From assembly GCF_034931365.1 (NCBI RefSeq), contig NZ_JAYGII010000009.1:24639-88638 (forward strand): DNA of 64,000 nucleotides, written 5' to 3'. This DNA is from Natronospira elongata (lineage in GTDB: Bacteria > Pseudomonadota > Gammaproteobacteria > Natronospirales > Natronospiraceae). The translations under genes were made by a program, and so were the position numbers. A model generated the notes under the pieces. That model ran no database searches. It was given only the letters and a program-made list of their open reading frames with translations, and had not been told where the DNA came from. Positions 8,762 through 16,651 of this stretch are shown in pieces (within the stretch, counting starts at the first letter, position 1; each line of letters opens with the position of its first letter).

Positions 8762-11342
8762 GGGAATTCACCGAAAAAGGTTTGAGCCGGCACAGCAGGG
8801 CCGGCAACAGGAACAGGTTGCTCACCAGGGCAAAGGCCATGGCCACACCGGTCAGCAAGCCGAAATAGATCGTAGGCATGAAGTTTGACAGGGCCAGAAT
8901 GGAGAAGCCCGCGATAATGATTACCGTGGTATATACCATGGCCCGACCCACCTGCACATGACTTTCCAGCATCGCCCCGTAATACTCGGCACCACCCCGG
9001 ATTTCATCGCGGAAACGATGGGTGTAATGGATGGTGTCGTGGATGCCGATGCCAATGGTAATGGCGGCAATGGTCATGGTCATGATATCCAGGGGCAGGC
9101 CCACCCAGCCCATTAGGCCCATGACACCGAGCGAGGCCACCAGCGTCGGCAGGGGCCCGATCACCGCCATTCTCAGAGACCGGAACAGCAGGCCGAACAT
9201 CAGCATCATGGCGGAAAAGACCACCAACAGGGTAATGAACTGGGAGCGCTGCAGGCTCTGCATGACATTGTTATAAAGCACCAGCATACCGCTGAGATTG
9301 ACCTGCTCCGGCCCCAGCTCGAACTTCTCCTGGAGTTCTCCCTCAATCTGCTTCAACAGGCGATCCCGCTCCAGGTTGGGATCGGAATCAATCACTCGGA
9401 TGTCATAGCGGATCTGATGACCATCCTCACTCATGAAGGGGTGCAATAGAATCTCGGCCAGGTCCTCGGGCAGACGCTCGAACAAAATGCCCAATTCAAA
9501 GGCATTGAGCTGACGCCCCTGATTCAGGTGCCGGACCACCTTGAGGGTCGTGGCCACCGACAGGACCTTACCGGTTTCCGGTCGCTCTTCCAGATAGTCA
9601 TGGATGGCTTCCACGACTTCCAGCTGGTATTCATTGAACCAGTAACCACCGATGGGACCGGGCTCGTCGTCCGCGTCCATATCATCCCAGTCACCTCCCC
9701 ATTCATCATCGCCCCAATCGTCATCGCCCCAATCGTCATCGCCCCACTCATCGTTCACCGCCTCGCCGGTTTCGGGGCGTTCAACATCCGCCTCGCCGGG
9801 GGCTTCGCCATTGTCTTCCAGGAAACGGGCACTGGGGTCCAGGACCACGTCCAGGGGGGTGGTCCCGCCCAGTTCCTGATCGATCAGCGCCATGCCCTGA
9901 TAGATCTCGGTATCGGTCTTGAAGTAATCAATGAAACGGTTCTCAACCGTGATCCGGCTGATGCCGATCACCGAAACCACCACCAGCAGCAGAAAGACCG
10001 CAATCACCGGCCATTCCCGGCCTTGCACCAGGCCGGCGATACCGCGATTCATTCGTGCGGTCACGTCCCGGCGCAGGACCGGCACCTTGCCCGGTGCCAG
10101 CTTCGCCAAAGCCGCGGGAAAGAGGGTGAAGGTCAGCAGGAAGGCAAAGGCCACCGCACAGGCCATCATCAGACCGAAATCGATCACCGGCCGGATCTCT
10201 GCAAAGCTCATGGCACCAAAAGCGATCACGGTGGTCAGGGCGGTATAAAGTGACGGCATGAACTTGCTGCGGATGGTTTCCGCCATCAGCCAGCGGCCGT
10301 CCGCCTCCGGTCTGCCCATATACAGTTCCCGATGGCGCACGATCAGATGCACCATCAGGGACAGGGTAAGAATCAGAATCAGGGAAATGAAATTGGAGGA
10401 GACCACAGTCACCGGCCAGCTCATGAAACCGAGAAAGCCGACCATGATCAGAACCACGCCACCGCAGACCACACTGGGAACCAGGACCCAGCGTAGACGC
10501 TGGAAGGTAAAGGCCAGCAACAGCAGAATGAACAGGGCCACACCCAGGCCAAAGGTGGCAATGTCGTTGCGGACAAAATCAATCATGTCCACCGCGATCA
10601 TCGGCACCCCACCCAGATGAATCCGGGCCCCGTCCCGGTGGCGGTCGAGAATCTCGCGCACCTGGGCGATGGTCTTTTCAAGCTCGGCCTGGGCCGCAGT
10701 GCTCATCGGCCCGAGTCGTTCATTGAGAGACTCAAGCTCCCCGCGCTCATCGCCATCAAGCCCGTCACGGGCACGCTGGATACGCAGCTCGTCCCGGCGC
10801 TGCAGGAGGCTCCGCAATTCCTCGTCCTGAGTCATGGTCAACAACAGCGCCGTGGTATCGGCGTCCTGATTCATGATCAGATCACGATAGATCGGGCTGG
10901 AGCGAAACTCCTCCCGCGCCAGATCCCGGTCCACACCGCCGTCTTCCAGGGTTCGCGGCCCGGCTTCGAGCTCGGCCAGGCTGACCCGCGGGCTGTCCAG
11001 CAGAGGGACATCCAGCAGACTCATCACCGAGTCCACGGCTTCCAGTTCAGCCAGTTCATCCCGCAGGGCGGCAATGCGACCCAGCGATTCATCACTGAAC
11101 AACTCCGCGTCCGGGGTGAAGGTAACGATGAGAAAATCATCGGAACCGTAGCGGGCCCGGATCTCCCGGTAGTAGTACATGGACTCGTCGCCCTCGATCA
11201 TCAGCGACTCGGCCGAGGCGTCCAGATGGAAGCGGTGGACCTGAGTGCCGGCAGCGGCAAACACGGCCAGCACGATCAGGATGACCAGCCAGGGGCTATC
11301 CAGAACCAGTCTGAAATAATGGCGGCTTAGAGCCTCAAACAT
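8754..11342 (-). CDS. RND-superfamily exporter (MMPL/SSD type)
   Basis: The 862-residue membrane protein has an N-terminal helix, a large periplasmic loop, five to six helices, a second periplasmic loop and a second helix block: two MMPL/sterol-sensing-like halves. Stretches such as GVPMIAVDMIDFVRNDIATFG and ITIGIGIHDTIHYTHRFRDE fit the 'predicted exporters of the RND superfamily' group, which have no separate adaptor and may move lipids or other hydrophobic compounds; the substrate is unknown. The second periplasmic loop contains an odd acidic repeat (GDDDWGDDDWGDDEW, about residues 531-546) built on a 15-bp DNA repeat. GGGAG precedes the ATG. It lies 6 bp after the aminotransferase gene and overlaps pepN. 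Confidence 0.88.
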   Translation of the reverse strand: MFEALSRHYFRLVLDSPWLVILIVLAVFAAAGTQVHRFHLDASAESLMIEGDESMYYYREIRARYGSDDFLIVTFTPDAELFSDESLGRIAALRDELAELEAVDSVMSLLDVPLLDSPRVSLAELEAGPRTLEDGGVDRDLAREEFRSSPIYRDLIMNQDADTTALLLTMTQDEELRSLLQRRDELRIQRARDGLDGDERGELESLNERLGPMSTAAQAELEKTIAQVREILDRHRDGARIHLGGVPMIAVDMIDFVRNDIATFGLGVALFILLLLAFTFQRLRWVLVPSVVCGGVVLIMVGFLGFMSWPVTVVSSNFISLILILTLSLMVHLIVRHRELYMGRPEADGRWLMAETIRSKFMPSLYTALTTVIAFGAMSFAEIRPVIDFGLMMACAVAFAFLLTFTLFPAALAKLAPGKVPVLRRDVTARMNRGIAGLVQGREWPVIAVFLLLVVVSVIGISRITVENRFIDYFKTDTEIYQGMALIDQELGGTTPLDVVLDPSARFLEDNGEAPGEADVERPETGEAVNDEWGDDDWGDDDWGDDEWGGDWDDMDADDEPGPIGGYWFNEYQLEVVEAIHDYLEERPETGKVLSVATTLKVVRHLNQGRQLNAFELGILFERLPEDLAEILLHPFMSEDGHQIRYDIRVIDSDPNLERDRLLKQIEGELQEKFELGPEQVNLSGMLVLYNNVMQSLQRSQFITLLVVFSAMMLMFGLLFRSLRMAVIGPLPTLVASLGVMGLMGWVGLPLDIMTMTIAAITIGIGIHDTIHYTHRFRDEIRGGAEYYGAMLESHVQVGRAMVYTTVIIIAGFSILALSNFMPTIYFGLLTGVAMAFALVSNLFLLPALLCRLKPFSVNSHA
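9706..9750. repeat. in-frame 15-bp tandem repeat (three units)
   Basis: Three units of TCATCGCCCCAATCG (the last ending ACTCA) lie within the RND exporter gene and encode DDWGD blocks on the minus strand. Because the unit is a multiple of 3, gain or loss of a copy would keep the frame. Confidence 0.85.
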
Positions 11343-11348
11343 GCGGGG

Positions 11349-12482
11349 TCACTCCCATGAGTCCGACTGTTTCATCGCCCCGAGGGCGGTCAGCAAACGC
11401 TCGATCTTATCTTCCCGGCAGGTCTCGCCCATCAGACCGATCCGCCAGACCTTGCCGGCCAGGGGCCCCAGCCCGGCACCGATTTCGATGCCATGATCCT
11501 CAAGGAGCTTTCCGCGCACGGCGCCATCATCAACGCCTTCGGGAATGCGCACGGCATTAAGCTGCGGCAGGCGCTCATCGGCCGGCACCAGCAGCGACAG
11601 GCCCAGGGCTTCAAGACCGGCGACCAGTTTCTCATGGATCCGCCGATGACGCTCCCAGGACGCGGACAGGCCCTCTTCTTTCAGCACCAGAAGCGATTCA
11701 TGCAGGCTGTATAGGGCATTGACCGGGGCGGTGTGATGATAGGCCCGTTGCCCGCCACTGCCCCAGTAGTTCATCACCAGACTGAAATCCATGAACCAGC
11801 TCTGCACCGGCACCTGCCGGTCGCGGATACGCTCGGCGGCCCGCTCACTCAAGGTGACCGGTGACAGCCCCGGCGGGCAGGACAGGCATTTCTGGGTCCC
11901 GGCATAGGCCGCATCCACGCCCCAGGCGTCCACTTCCACGGGAATCCCGCCCAGGGCGGTGACGCAATCCATGATGCTGAGACAATCATGCTCACGGGCG
12001 AGTGCGGCCAGGGCCTGGCCGTCGGAGCGGGCACCGGTGGAGGTCTCGGCCTGAACAAAGGCAAGCACCCGGGCATCCGGGTTGGCCTTCAGAGCGGCCT
12101 CGACCTGAGCCACATCCACGGCACGGCCCCATTCCTGGTCCACGGTGACCACCTCGGCCCCAATGCGCTCACTCATCTCCAGCATGCGCTGACCGAAGGC
12201 GCCATTGCGACAGACGACGATCTTGTCACCCGGCTCCAGCAGATTGGCGAAGCAGGCCTCCATGCCGGCGGTGCCCGGTCCCGAAACCGGCAGGGTCAGG
12301 GCATTCTCGGTACGAAAGACCCACTGCAACAGGCCCTTTAGCTCATCCATGAAGGCGATGAAGGCCGGGTCCAGATGACCAATGGTGGGCCGCGCCGCGG
12401 CCTCACGCACCCGCCGGGAAACATCCGAGGGCCCTGGGCCCATGAGTAGCCGCTCCGGCGGCTGGAATGACTGCTGCTTCAT
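11349..12482 (-). CDS. class V PLP aminotransferase, alanine/serine-glyoxylate type
   Basis: The 377-residue product has the fold-type I features of the alanine-glyoxylate / serine-glyoxylate transaminase group. These are the start LLMGPGPSDVSRRV, the glycine stretch VSGPGTAGMEA (66-76), the aspartate that binds the pyridine nitrogen (SIMDCVTALGGIPVEVD, D172) and the Schiff-base lysine in AGTQKCLSCPPGL (K198). The expected reaction is amino transfer from Ala or Ser to glyoxylate; the precise donor cannot be told from sequence. It is the first gene of a leftward operon with the RND exporter and pepN; no functional link between the three is obvious. Confidence 0.9.
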   Translation of the reverse strand: MKQQSFQPPERLLMGPGPSDVSRRVREAAARPTIGHLDPAFIAFMDELKGLLQWVFRTENALTLPVSGPGTAGMEACFANLLEPGDKIVVCRNGAFGQRMLEMSERIGAEVVTVDQEWGRAVDVAQVEAALKANPDARVLAFVQAETSTGARSDGQALAALAREHDCLSIMDCVTALGGIPVEVDAWGVDAAYAGTQKCLSCPPGLSPVTLSERAAERIRDRQVPVQSWFMDFSLVMNYWGSGGQRAYHHTAPVNALYSLHESLLVLKEEGLSASWERHRRIHEKLVAGLEALGLSLLVPADERLPQLNAVRIPEGVDDGAVRGKLLEDHGIEIGAGLGPLAGKVWRIGLMGETCREDKIERLLTALGAMKQSDSWE

Positions 12483-12650
12483 GCTGTACTTCTCCCATGC
12501 AATGGATTGGGCGACTTCGATTTCCTGTTTTGCGGCTTCGAGGCCGGTGACTCCGTCAGTTGCAGTTCCTGAGCCAATTCGTCATATCCATCCCAGATCT
12601 GATGGTGCCCACAAAGAGCCACGTCAACCGGCACGGCGGTAGGTGGCGTA

Positions 12651-12861
12651 GCAGGGGCTGGGGACCCTTTTCCAGGATTGTGGGCGACAGGGGTGAGGCA
12701 AGACCGATGGTCCGGTGGACCATCGCAGCTTGCCGAACGACCGCACAGGGATGTGCGGGCTGGACCGGAAGACGGAGCAGGAAAGCGCAGTCTTTCGGTC
12801 GCCCCCAAAGCCTACAGGGATGTATCTACGGCGTTCCTGGAAAAGGGTCCCCAGCCCCTGC
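12651..12861. repeat. 211-bp palindromic element with perfect 27-bp terminal inverted repeats
   Basis: The left arm 12651-12677 (beginning GCAGGGGCTGGGGACCCTTT) is the exact complement of the right arm 12835-12861. Between them are several small hairpins: GATGGTCCGGTGGACCATC, CCGCACAGGGATGTGCGG, and a stem around CCTACAGGGATGTATCTACG. It fills most of the 412-bp gap between the aminotransferase and ACT-protein genes. Short frames crossing it look non-coding. This is a MITE or REP-mosaic type element (inference). Confidence 0.75.
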
Positions 12862-12894
12862 GGGAGCCACCGGGAAGCAGCCACAGAGCCCCGG

Positions 12895-13287
12895 TCAAAC
12901 CAACCACTGTCCCAGCAACTCCCGCGCCTGATCAGGCTTCTCGCAGGCGAGCGCCACAATATTCTCGGATTCATCCCGATGGACCATCGTGATGGCACGG
13001 ATGTCGATATCCGCCTCCGCCAATTGTTGCGAGATCGTTGCCAATGCCCCCGGCCGGTCGGCGACCCGCAAAAGGACCACATCCTCGGCCACCACCGTCA
13101 TCCCCTTGCGATTCAAGGTATCCAGGGCCGCATCCAGCTGGTCCACCTCCAGGCGCAAACAGGCCTTGTCAGCCACCTCCACCGCCTCCACGCTGGCGAT
13201 ATTGATCCCGGCCTCGGCCAGGGCAGTGCTGACATCGGCCATCAGGCCGGTGCGGGTATCGGCGATCACGGTCAAATGCTGAATCAT
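12895..13287 (-). CDS. tandem ACT-domain protein
   Basis: The 130-residue product is nearly all two ACT domains. The first is at about 1-65 (MIQHLTVIADTRTGLMADVS, LAEAGINIASVEAVEV) and the second at about 70-130 (VVLLRVADRPGALATISQQL, ADIDIRAITMVHRDES). ACT domains bind amino acids and control nearby metabolic enzymes or transcription. The start ATG 13287 overlaps the stop of the decarboxylase gene by 4 bp (ATGA), so the two are translationally coupled; a longer frame upstream runs inside the decarboxylase and is rejected. Inference: it senses histidine or a related amino acid and tunes the decarboxylase. No DNA-binding or catalytic domain is present. Confidence 0.85.
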   Translation of the reverse strand: MIQHLTVIADTRTGLMADVSTALAEAGINIASVEAVEVADKACLRLEVDQLDAALDTLNRKGMTVVAEDVVLLRVADRPGALATISQQLAEADIDIRAITMVHRDESENIVALACEKPDQARELLGQWLV

Positions 13288-14393
13288 TGTTCGGCGTCCT
13301 CTCTCATGGACGAAACCAGGGCCTGAATCATGTCCCGCGTCACCCCGGGCACACAGATGAGATGGCTCCATTGTCCCTCGCTCGCCAGCTGAAAGCGCTC
13401 AACAATGGTATCGGCCGGACGGGGAAATACCAGGGTAAAGGCCTGCTCGTTTCGCCAGACCGGGATGCCCGCCTCGCGCAGATGCTGTTCCGTCCAATCG
13501 GCCACCCCAAGGGCCTGCTCAACCCGCTGCCTCATCCCCTCCCGGCCCAGAGTCTTGAGCCGATACCAGAGTAACAGGGGTGTAAGCCCATTGCGGGAGC
13601 CGCTGATGGTGGTATCCAGGCTGCCGATATAGGCAATGGAACGGGCAATGCGATCAACGTAGTGCTTGCGGGCCAGAACAATGCCGCAGGGGATGGGGCA
13701 ACCGATGAACTTGTGACCGCTGATGGAAATACTGTCCGCGCCATCCTCGAAATCACAGGCCGGCCGGGGCTCGATAAAGGGGGCCGCCAGACCAATGAAG
13801 GCGGCATCGGCATGGATATAGCGCTGGCTGACGGCCAGCTCGTCGAGAATGGCCCGGATGCGCGTCAGGTCATCCCGCGCCTCGGTCATGGTGGTGCCGA
13901 TATTGGCGAAGATGATCACCGGCTTGTCGCGGTTGATGCGAATGGATTCGCGCAAGTCTTCGTAATCCATCTCGCCATGCTCATCGGCCCGGATCATGAT
14001 ATGACGCATGTTCAGCAGATGCAGATTCTTGCTGACGCTGTAATGGGTCGCCTGGGAGAAATACGCCACCGCGTCGGGAAACAGCTCCCGGGCCAGATAC
14101 AGGCCATAGAGATTGCCTTCGCTGCCACCATTGCAGACATAGCCCCACCACTCTCCGGTCGGGGCCCGCATCCATCCCGCCGCCAGCTCCAGGACTTCTC
14201 GCTCCAGCTCCCGAGTGGCCATCTGCCAGGTACTGTCACTGAAGGGGTCGCCCAGATTATTGAGGGGCACGTCCAGAAAATCCGCCAACTCTGAAAATGA
14301 AAAGTCCCGGGCCACCGGATAGCCCAGATAGCTATCCCGCCGCTCTTCGAGCTCGGCAAGACAGGTCTGCAAACGCTGATGCAATGACTCCAC
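13284..14393 (-). CDS. hdc: PLP-dependent histidine decarboxylase-like enzyme
   Basis: The 369-residue product matches the length and motifs of bacterial PLP histidine decarboxylases (about 378 residues in Morganella). It has YVCNGGSEGNLYGLYLAREL, the cofactor-stacking histidine in THYSVSKN (H117), the aspartate in IHADAAFIG (D196) and the PLP lysine in SGHKFIGCPIPCGIV (K228). The expected reaction is histidine to histamine plus CO2, but a related aromatic or acidic amino acid cannot be excluded. It is followed by a double-ACT gene overlapping by 4 bp, which suggests feedback by an amino acid ligand. About 350 bp without a gene precede its start. Confidence 0.82.
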   Translation of the reverse strand: MESLHQRLQTCLAELEERRDSYLGYPVARDFSFSELADFLDVPLNNLGDPFSDSTWQMATRELEREVLELAAGWMRAPTGEWWGYVCNGGSEGNLYGLYLARELFPDAVAYFSQATHYSVSKNLHLLNMRHIMIRADEHGEMDYEDLRESIRINRDKPVIIFANIGTTMTEARDDLTRIRAILDELAVSQRYIHADAAFIGLAAPFIEPRPACDFEDGADSISISGHKFIGCPIPCGIVLARKHYVDRIARSIAYIGSLDTTISGSRNGLTPLLLWYRLKTLGREGMRQRVEQALGVADWTEQHLREAGIPVWRNEQAFTLVFPRPADTIVERFQLASEGQWSHLICVPGVTRDMIQALVSSMREDAEQ

Positions 14394-14745
14394 GGCTCCC
14401 CCGATGTTAGGCGCTCAACAAGGCAGGGGTATTCTCTCAGGATCGGGCGTCCGCTTCACCCGGTGACGGTATCAACGGCATCCGGACGAGCGGCTCAAAC
14501 CACGGGGGCAGCGGCGCCGGAGGCAGCCTCTGCTTTTCGTCATCTGGCATTCAAGGAGGTGATGATCCAGCGGTGGGTACCCCGTTTGGAGGGGGGCGGC
14601 GATCGGGAAAATGGAATAAATTCATGCGACCTGCGCCGCCGCTCGCCTCCTCAGCCCCTCCTGAGGGACAGGGTGATGGGGCCGGTGACAGGGGGGAGCT
14701 GGCCGGGTGCCGGCAAAGGGGCAGACAATTCGGAGAAAGGGACCC
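14394..14745. other. 352-bp divergent intergenic region, no gene seen
   Basis: Lies between the decarboxylase (leftward) and the propeller lipoprotein (rightward), so it should contain both promoters. I see G-rich tracts (for example GGAGGGGGGCGGCG near 14588) and the RBS GGAGAAAGGGACCC before ATG 14746, but no convincing paired -35/-10, operator or structured RNA. Confidence 0.4.
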
Positions 14746-16494
14746 ATGAAACCATCCTTCTACCGCCTTGCCGGCGGCGTTTTTCTGGCGGCAATCCTTC
14801 AGGGCTGTGCAGTAAAATCTGAGATCGATCCCGACTGGAGTCACGCTGCCGATGTCAGCGAACTCTCAGCCACCGGAGTGAGCAGCGACGGCTCTTATGT
14901 GGTCATCGGCGACGACCGGGACGTTCGCATCATCGACGGTGACAGCGGCCGGATCATCACCACCCTGGGTGACGATTTCTGGCAACGACTGGCGCGGCAT
15001 TCCCGCATTGCCGGTGTTTCACTGAGCGAGTTCATGGCAGACAGCTATCGCATGACCATCCTCGATGAGGCTCGCGTGATGCTGCTGTTCGACTATCGAC
15101 TCGATGATGAAATCGTGACGGCCATCGACCTGGACAGTGGCCGTGAACTGTGGCGCAACGACCAGCTCGCCTTCAGCCTGGAGAAATACGGAATTGCCAT
15201 CCGCGCCGCCGGTCGTGCGGCGGGTCAGGCCCTGGGGCGCCTGCTGGGTGCCGACCATCAGGAGGAAACCCGGGAAGACCGGCTCCATCGCCAGCATGAG
15301 TATTTCAGCCGACTGGTGATTGCCGACCCCAATGGCGAGGACTTCCTGTTCAAAACTTACCATGGCCTCTTTGCCATCAACGCCCGCAGCGGCCAAATGC
15401 GCTGGCACCTCCCTGAGTTCAGTGGCGCGGGCCTGGGGGATGTCATTGAGCTCCCGGATGGTGACCGCCTGATCATGGGTGGCGGCAGCAACCTGATGGC
15501 GGTCAATGTGGCCAGCAATCACCATATCGCCCGGGTGAGCCCATCCGGCGATGTACGCTGGATGAGCGAATACAGCGGCAGCCGGGTTGCCGGCATGCAG
15601 GTCGCTGAGCAGCGAGTGATCGTGGACGCCTCACCACTGGAAGTCTTCGATCTGGAATCGGGCCGCAAACTCTGGGAAGTGGAGATTGAACGCAGCCCGG
15701 TGGAGCGACCCGCCCCCATCGTCGCGGATGGCCATCTCTACCATGCCACCACCAGCATTCGTGAGGGCAGTCGCCTGATCCAGACCCGGGTCCCCTTCCG
15801 GATCAGCAAATACGAACTGGATTCCGGACGCAAGATCTGGCGGACCGACAACAGCGACACCACATTCACCCACATCAAGCTTGCCGGGGACCGCATTCTG
15901 GCCTCGGGTTTCGGTGACCTGTTCGACGGCAATGGCGGTCTCGCCGCCTTCACTCGCGCCGACGGCCGCCTGGACTGGAGCTCACCGGAGTTCGGTCGCC
16001 GCGGCATGCTCTCCACCGGCTTGCACGCGACTGCACCACGGCTCTCGGGCGAACGGGTCTTCATTGCCGGCCCCGAGCACCTCTATGCCTTCCAGCTTGA
16101 GGATGGCCGCTTGCTGTTCGCCGGCAACCTGGACGACGCCGATGTGGGCGGCATCCACAACCTGATCCTCCATGGCGACACGGCAGTCGTCGTCGGACGG
16201 GGTGGCGCCGCCGGCTTCAGTCAGCGGGATGGACGGCTGCTGTTCGCCGGCAATCCCCTGACCGTGCACGAGCATCATCACCACGGTTCCTCGCTGGTGC
16301 TGGAACAGAAGGGACGCACCGGTGGTGCGGTGCTGCTTGACCTGGATGCCGGAGAGTTCGGGCCCATCATGCGCTATCGCCGTTTCACCGACCGCCTGTT
16401 CGGCGACTTCGATGGCCGCATATTCGTCTCCCGTGATGGCCGCCAGGTCATGACCATCAATGGCAACGGGGATGTTTCCCGCTACACCCTCTAA
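14746..16494 (+). CDS. outer-membrane/periplasmic lipoprotein with PQQ-like beta-propeller
   Basis: The 582-residue product starts with a lipoprotein signal peptide ending in the lipobox LQGC (MKPSFYRLAGGVFLAAILQG, then C). The remainder is a series of blades of the PQQ/YWTD-like type. Repeated motifs include VTAIDLDSGRELWRNDQ, FAINARSGQMRWHLP, VFDLESGRKLWEVE and AFTRADGRLDWSSP, the classic 'G..LW' ends of propeller blades. BamB has a similar architecture, but this protein is about 200 residues longer and I do not claim that role. I chose ATG 14746 because the signal peptide begins there and GGAG lies about 12 bases upstream. A 36-bp palindrome follows the stop. Confidence 0.8.
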   Translation: MKPSFYRLAGGVFLAAILQGCAVKSEIDPDWSHAADVSELSATGVSSDGSYVVIGDDRDVRIIDGDSGRIITTLGDDFWQRLARHSRIAGVSLSEFMADSYRMTILDEARVMLLFDYRLDDEIVTAIDLDSGRELWRNDQLAFSLEKYGIAIRAAGRAAGQALGRLLGADHQEETREDRLHRQHEYFSRLVIADPNGEDFLFKTYHGLFAINARSGQMRWHLPEFSGAGLGDVIELPDGDRLIMGGGSNLMAVNVASNHHIARVSPSGDVRWMSEYSGSRVAGMQVAEQRVIVDASPLEVFDLESGRKLWEVEIERSPVERPAPIVADGHLYHATTSIREGSRLIQTRVPFRISKYELDSGRKIWRTDNSDTTFTHIKLAGDRILASGFGDLFDGNGGLAAFTRADGRLDWSSPEFGRRGMLSTGLHATAPRLSGERVFIAGPEHLYAFQLEDGRLLFAGNLDDADVGGIHNLILHGDTAVVVGRGGAAGFSQRDGRLLFAGNPLTVHEHHHHGSSLVLEQKGRTGGAVLLDLDAGEFGPIMRYRRFTDRLFGDFDGRIFVSRDGRQVMTINGNGDVSRYTL

Positions 16495-16504
16495 GCGATC
16501 ACAG

Positions 16505-16540
16505 TGGCGAAGCCCACACCGGCCGGTGTGGGCTTCGCCA
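16505..16540. terminator. 36-bp perfect palindrome after the propeller gene, probable terminator
   Basis: TGGCGAAGCCCACACCGG (16505-16522) is followed directly by its exact complement up to 16540. In RNA it forms a very stable hairpin 10 bp after the stop codon. There is only a weak T-tract, so termination may be partial, or the hairpin may mainly protect the mRNA end. Confidence 0.65.
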
Positions 16541-16651
16541 TTCCAGATTCAGCCCTAGCCCCCACACCCTTCGGGACGCCATGCCCTTGAAAGGATACCG
16601 TTCGCTTCTCGTGCTATCTTCAGAAATCCGTGATCCAATAATCGGCAGCCC

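Noticed and set aside
12479..12808. 109-codon minus-strand frame between the aminotransferase and ACT genes
   Set aside because: It runs through the palindromic element, is rich in Pro/Ser/Arg without domain features, and lacks an RBS.
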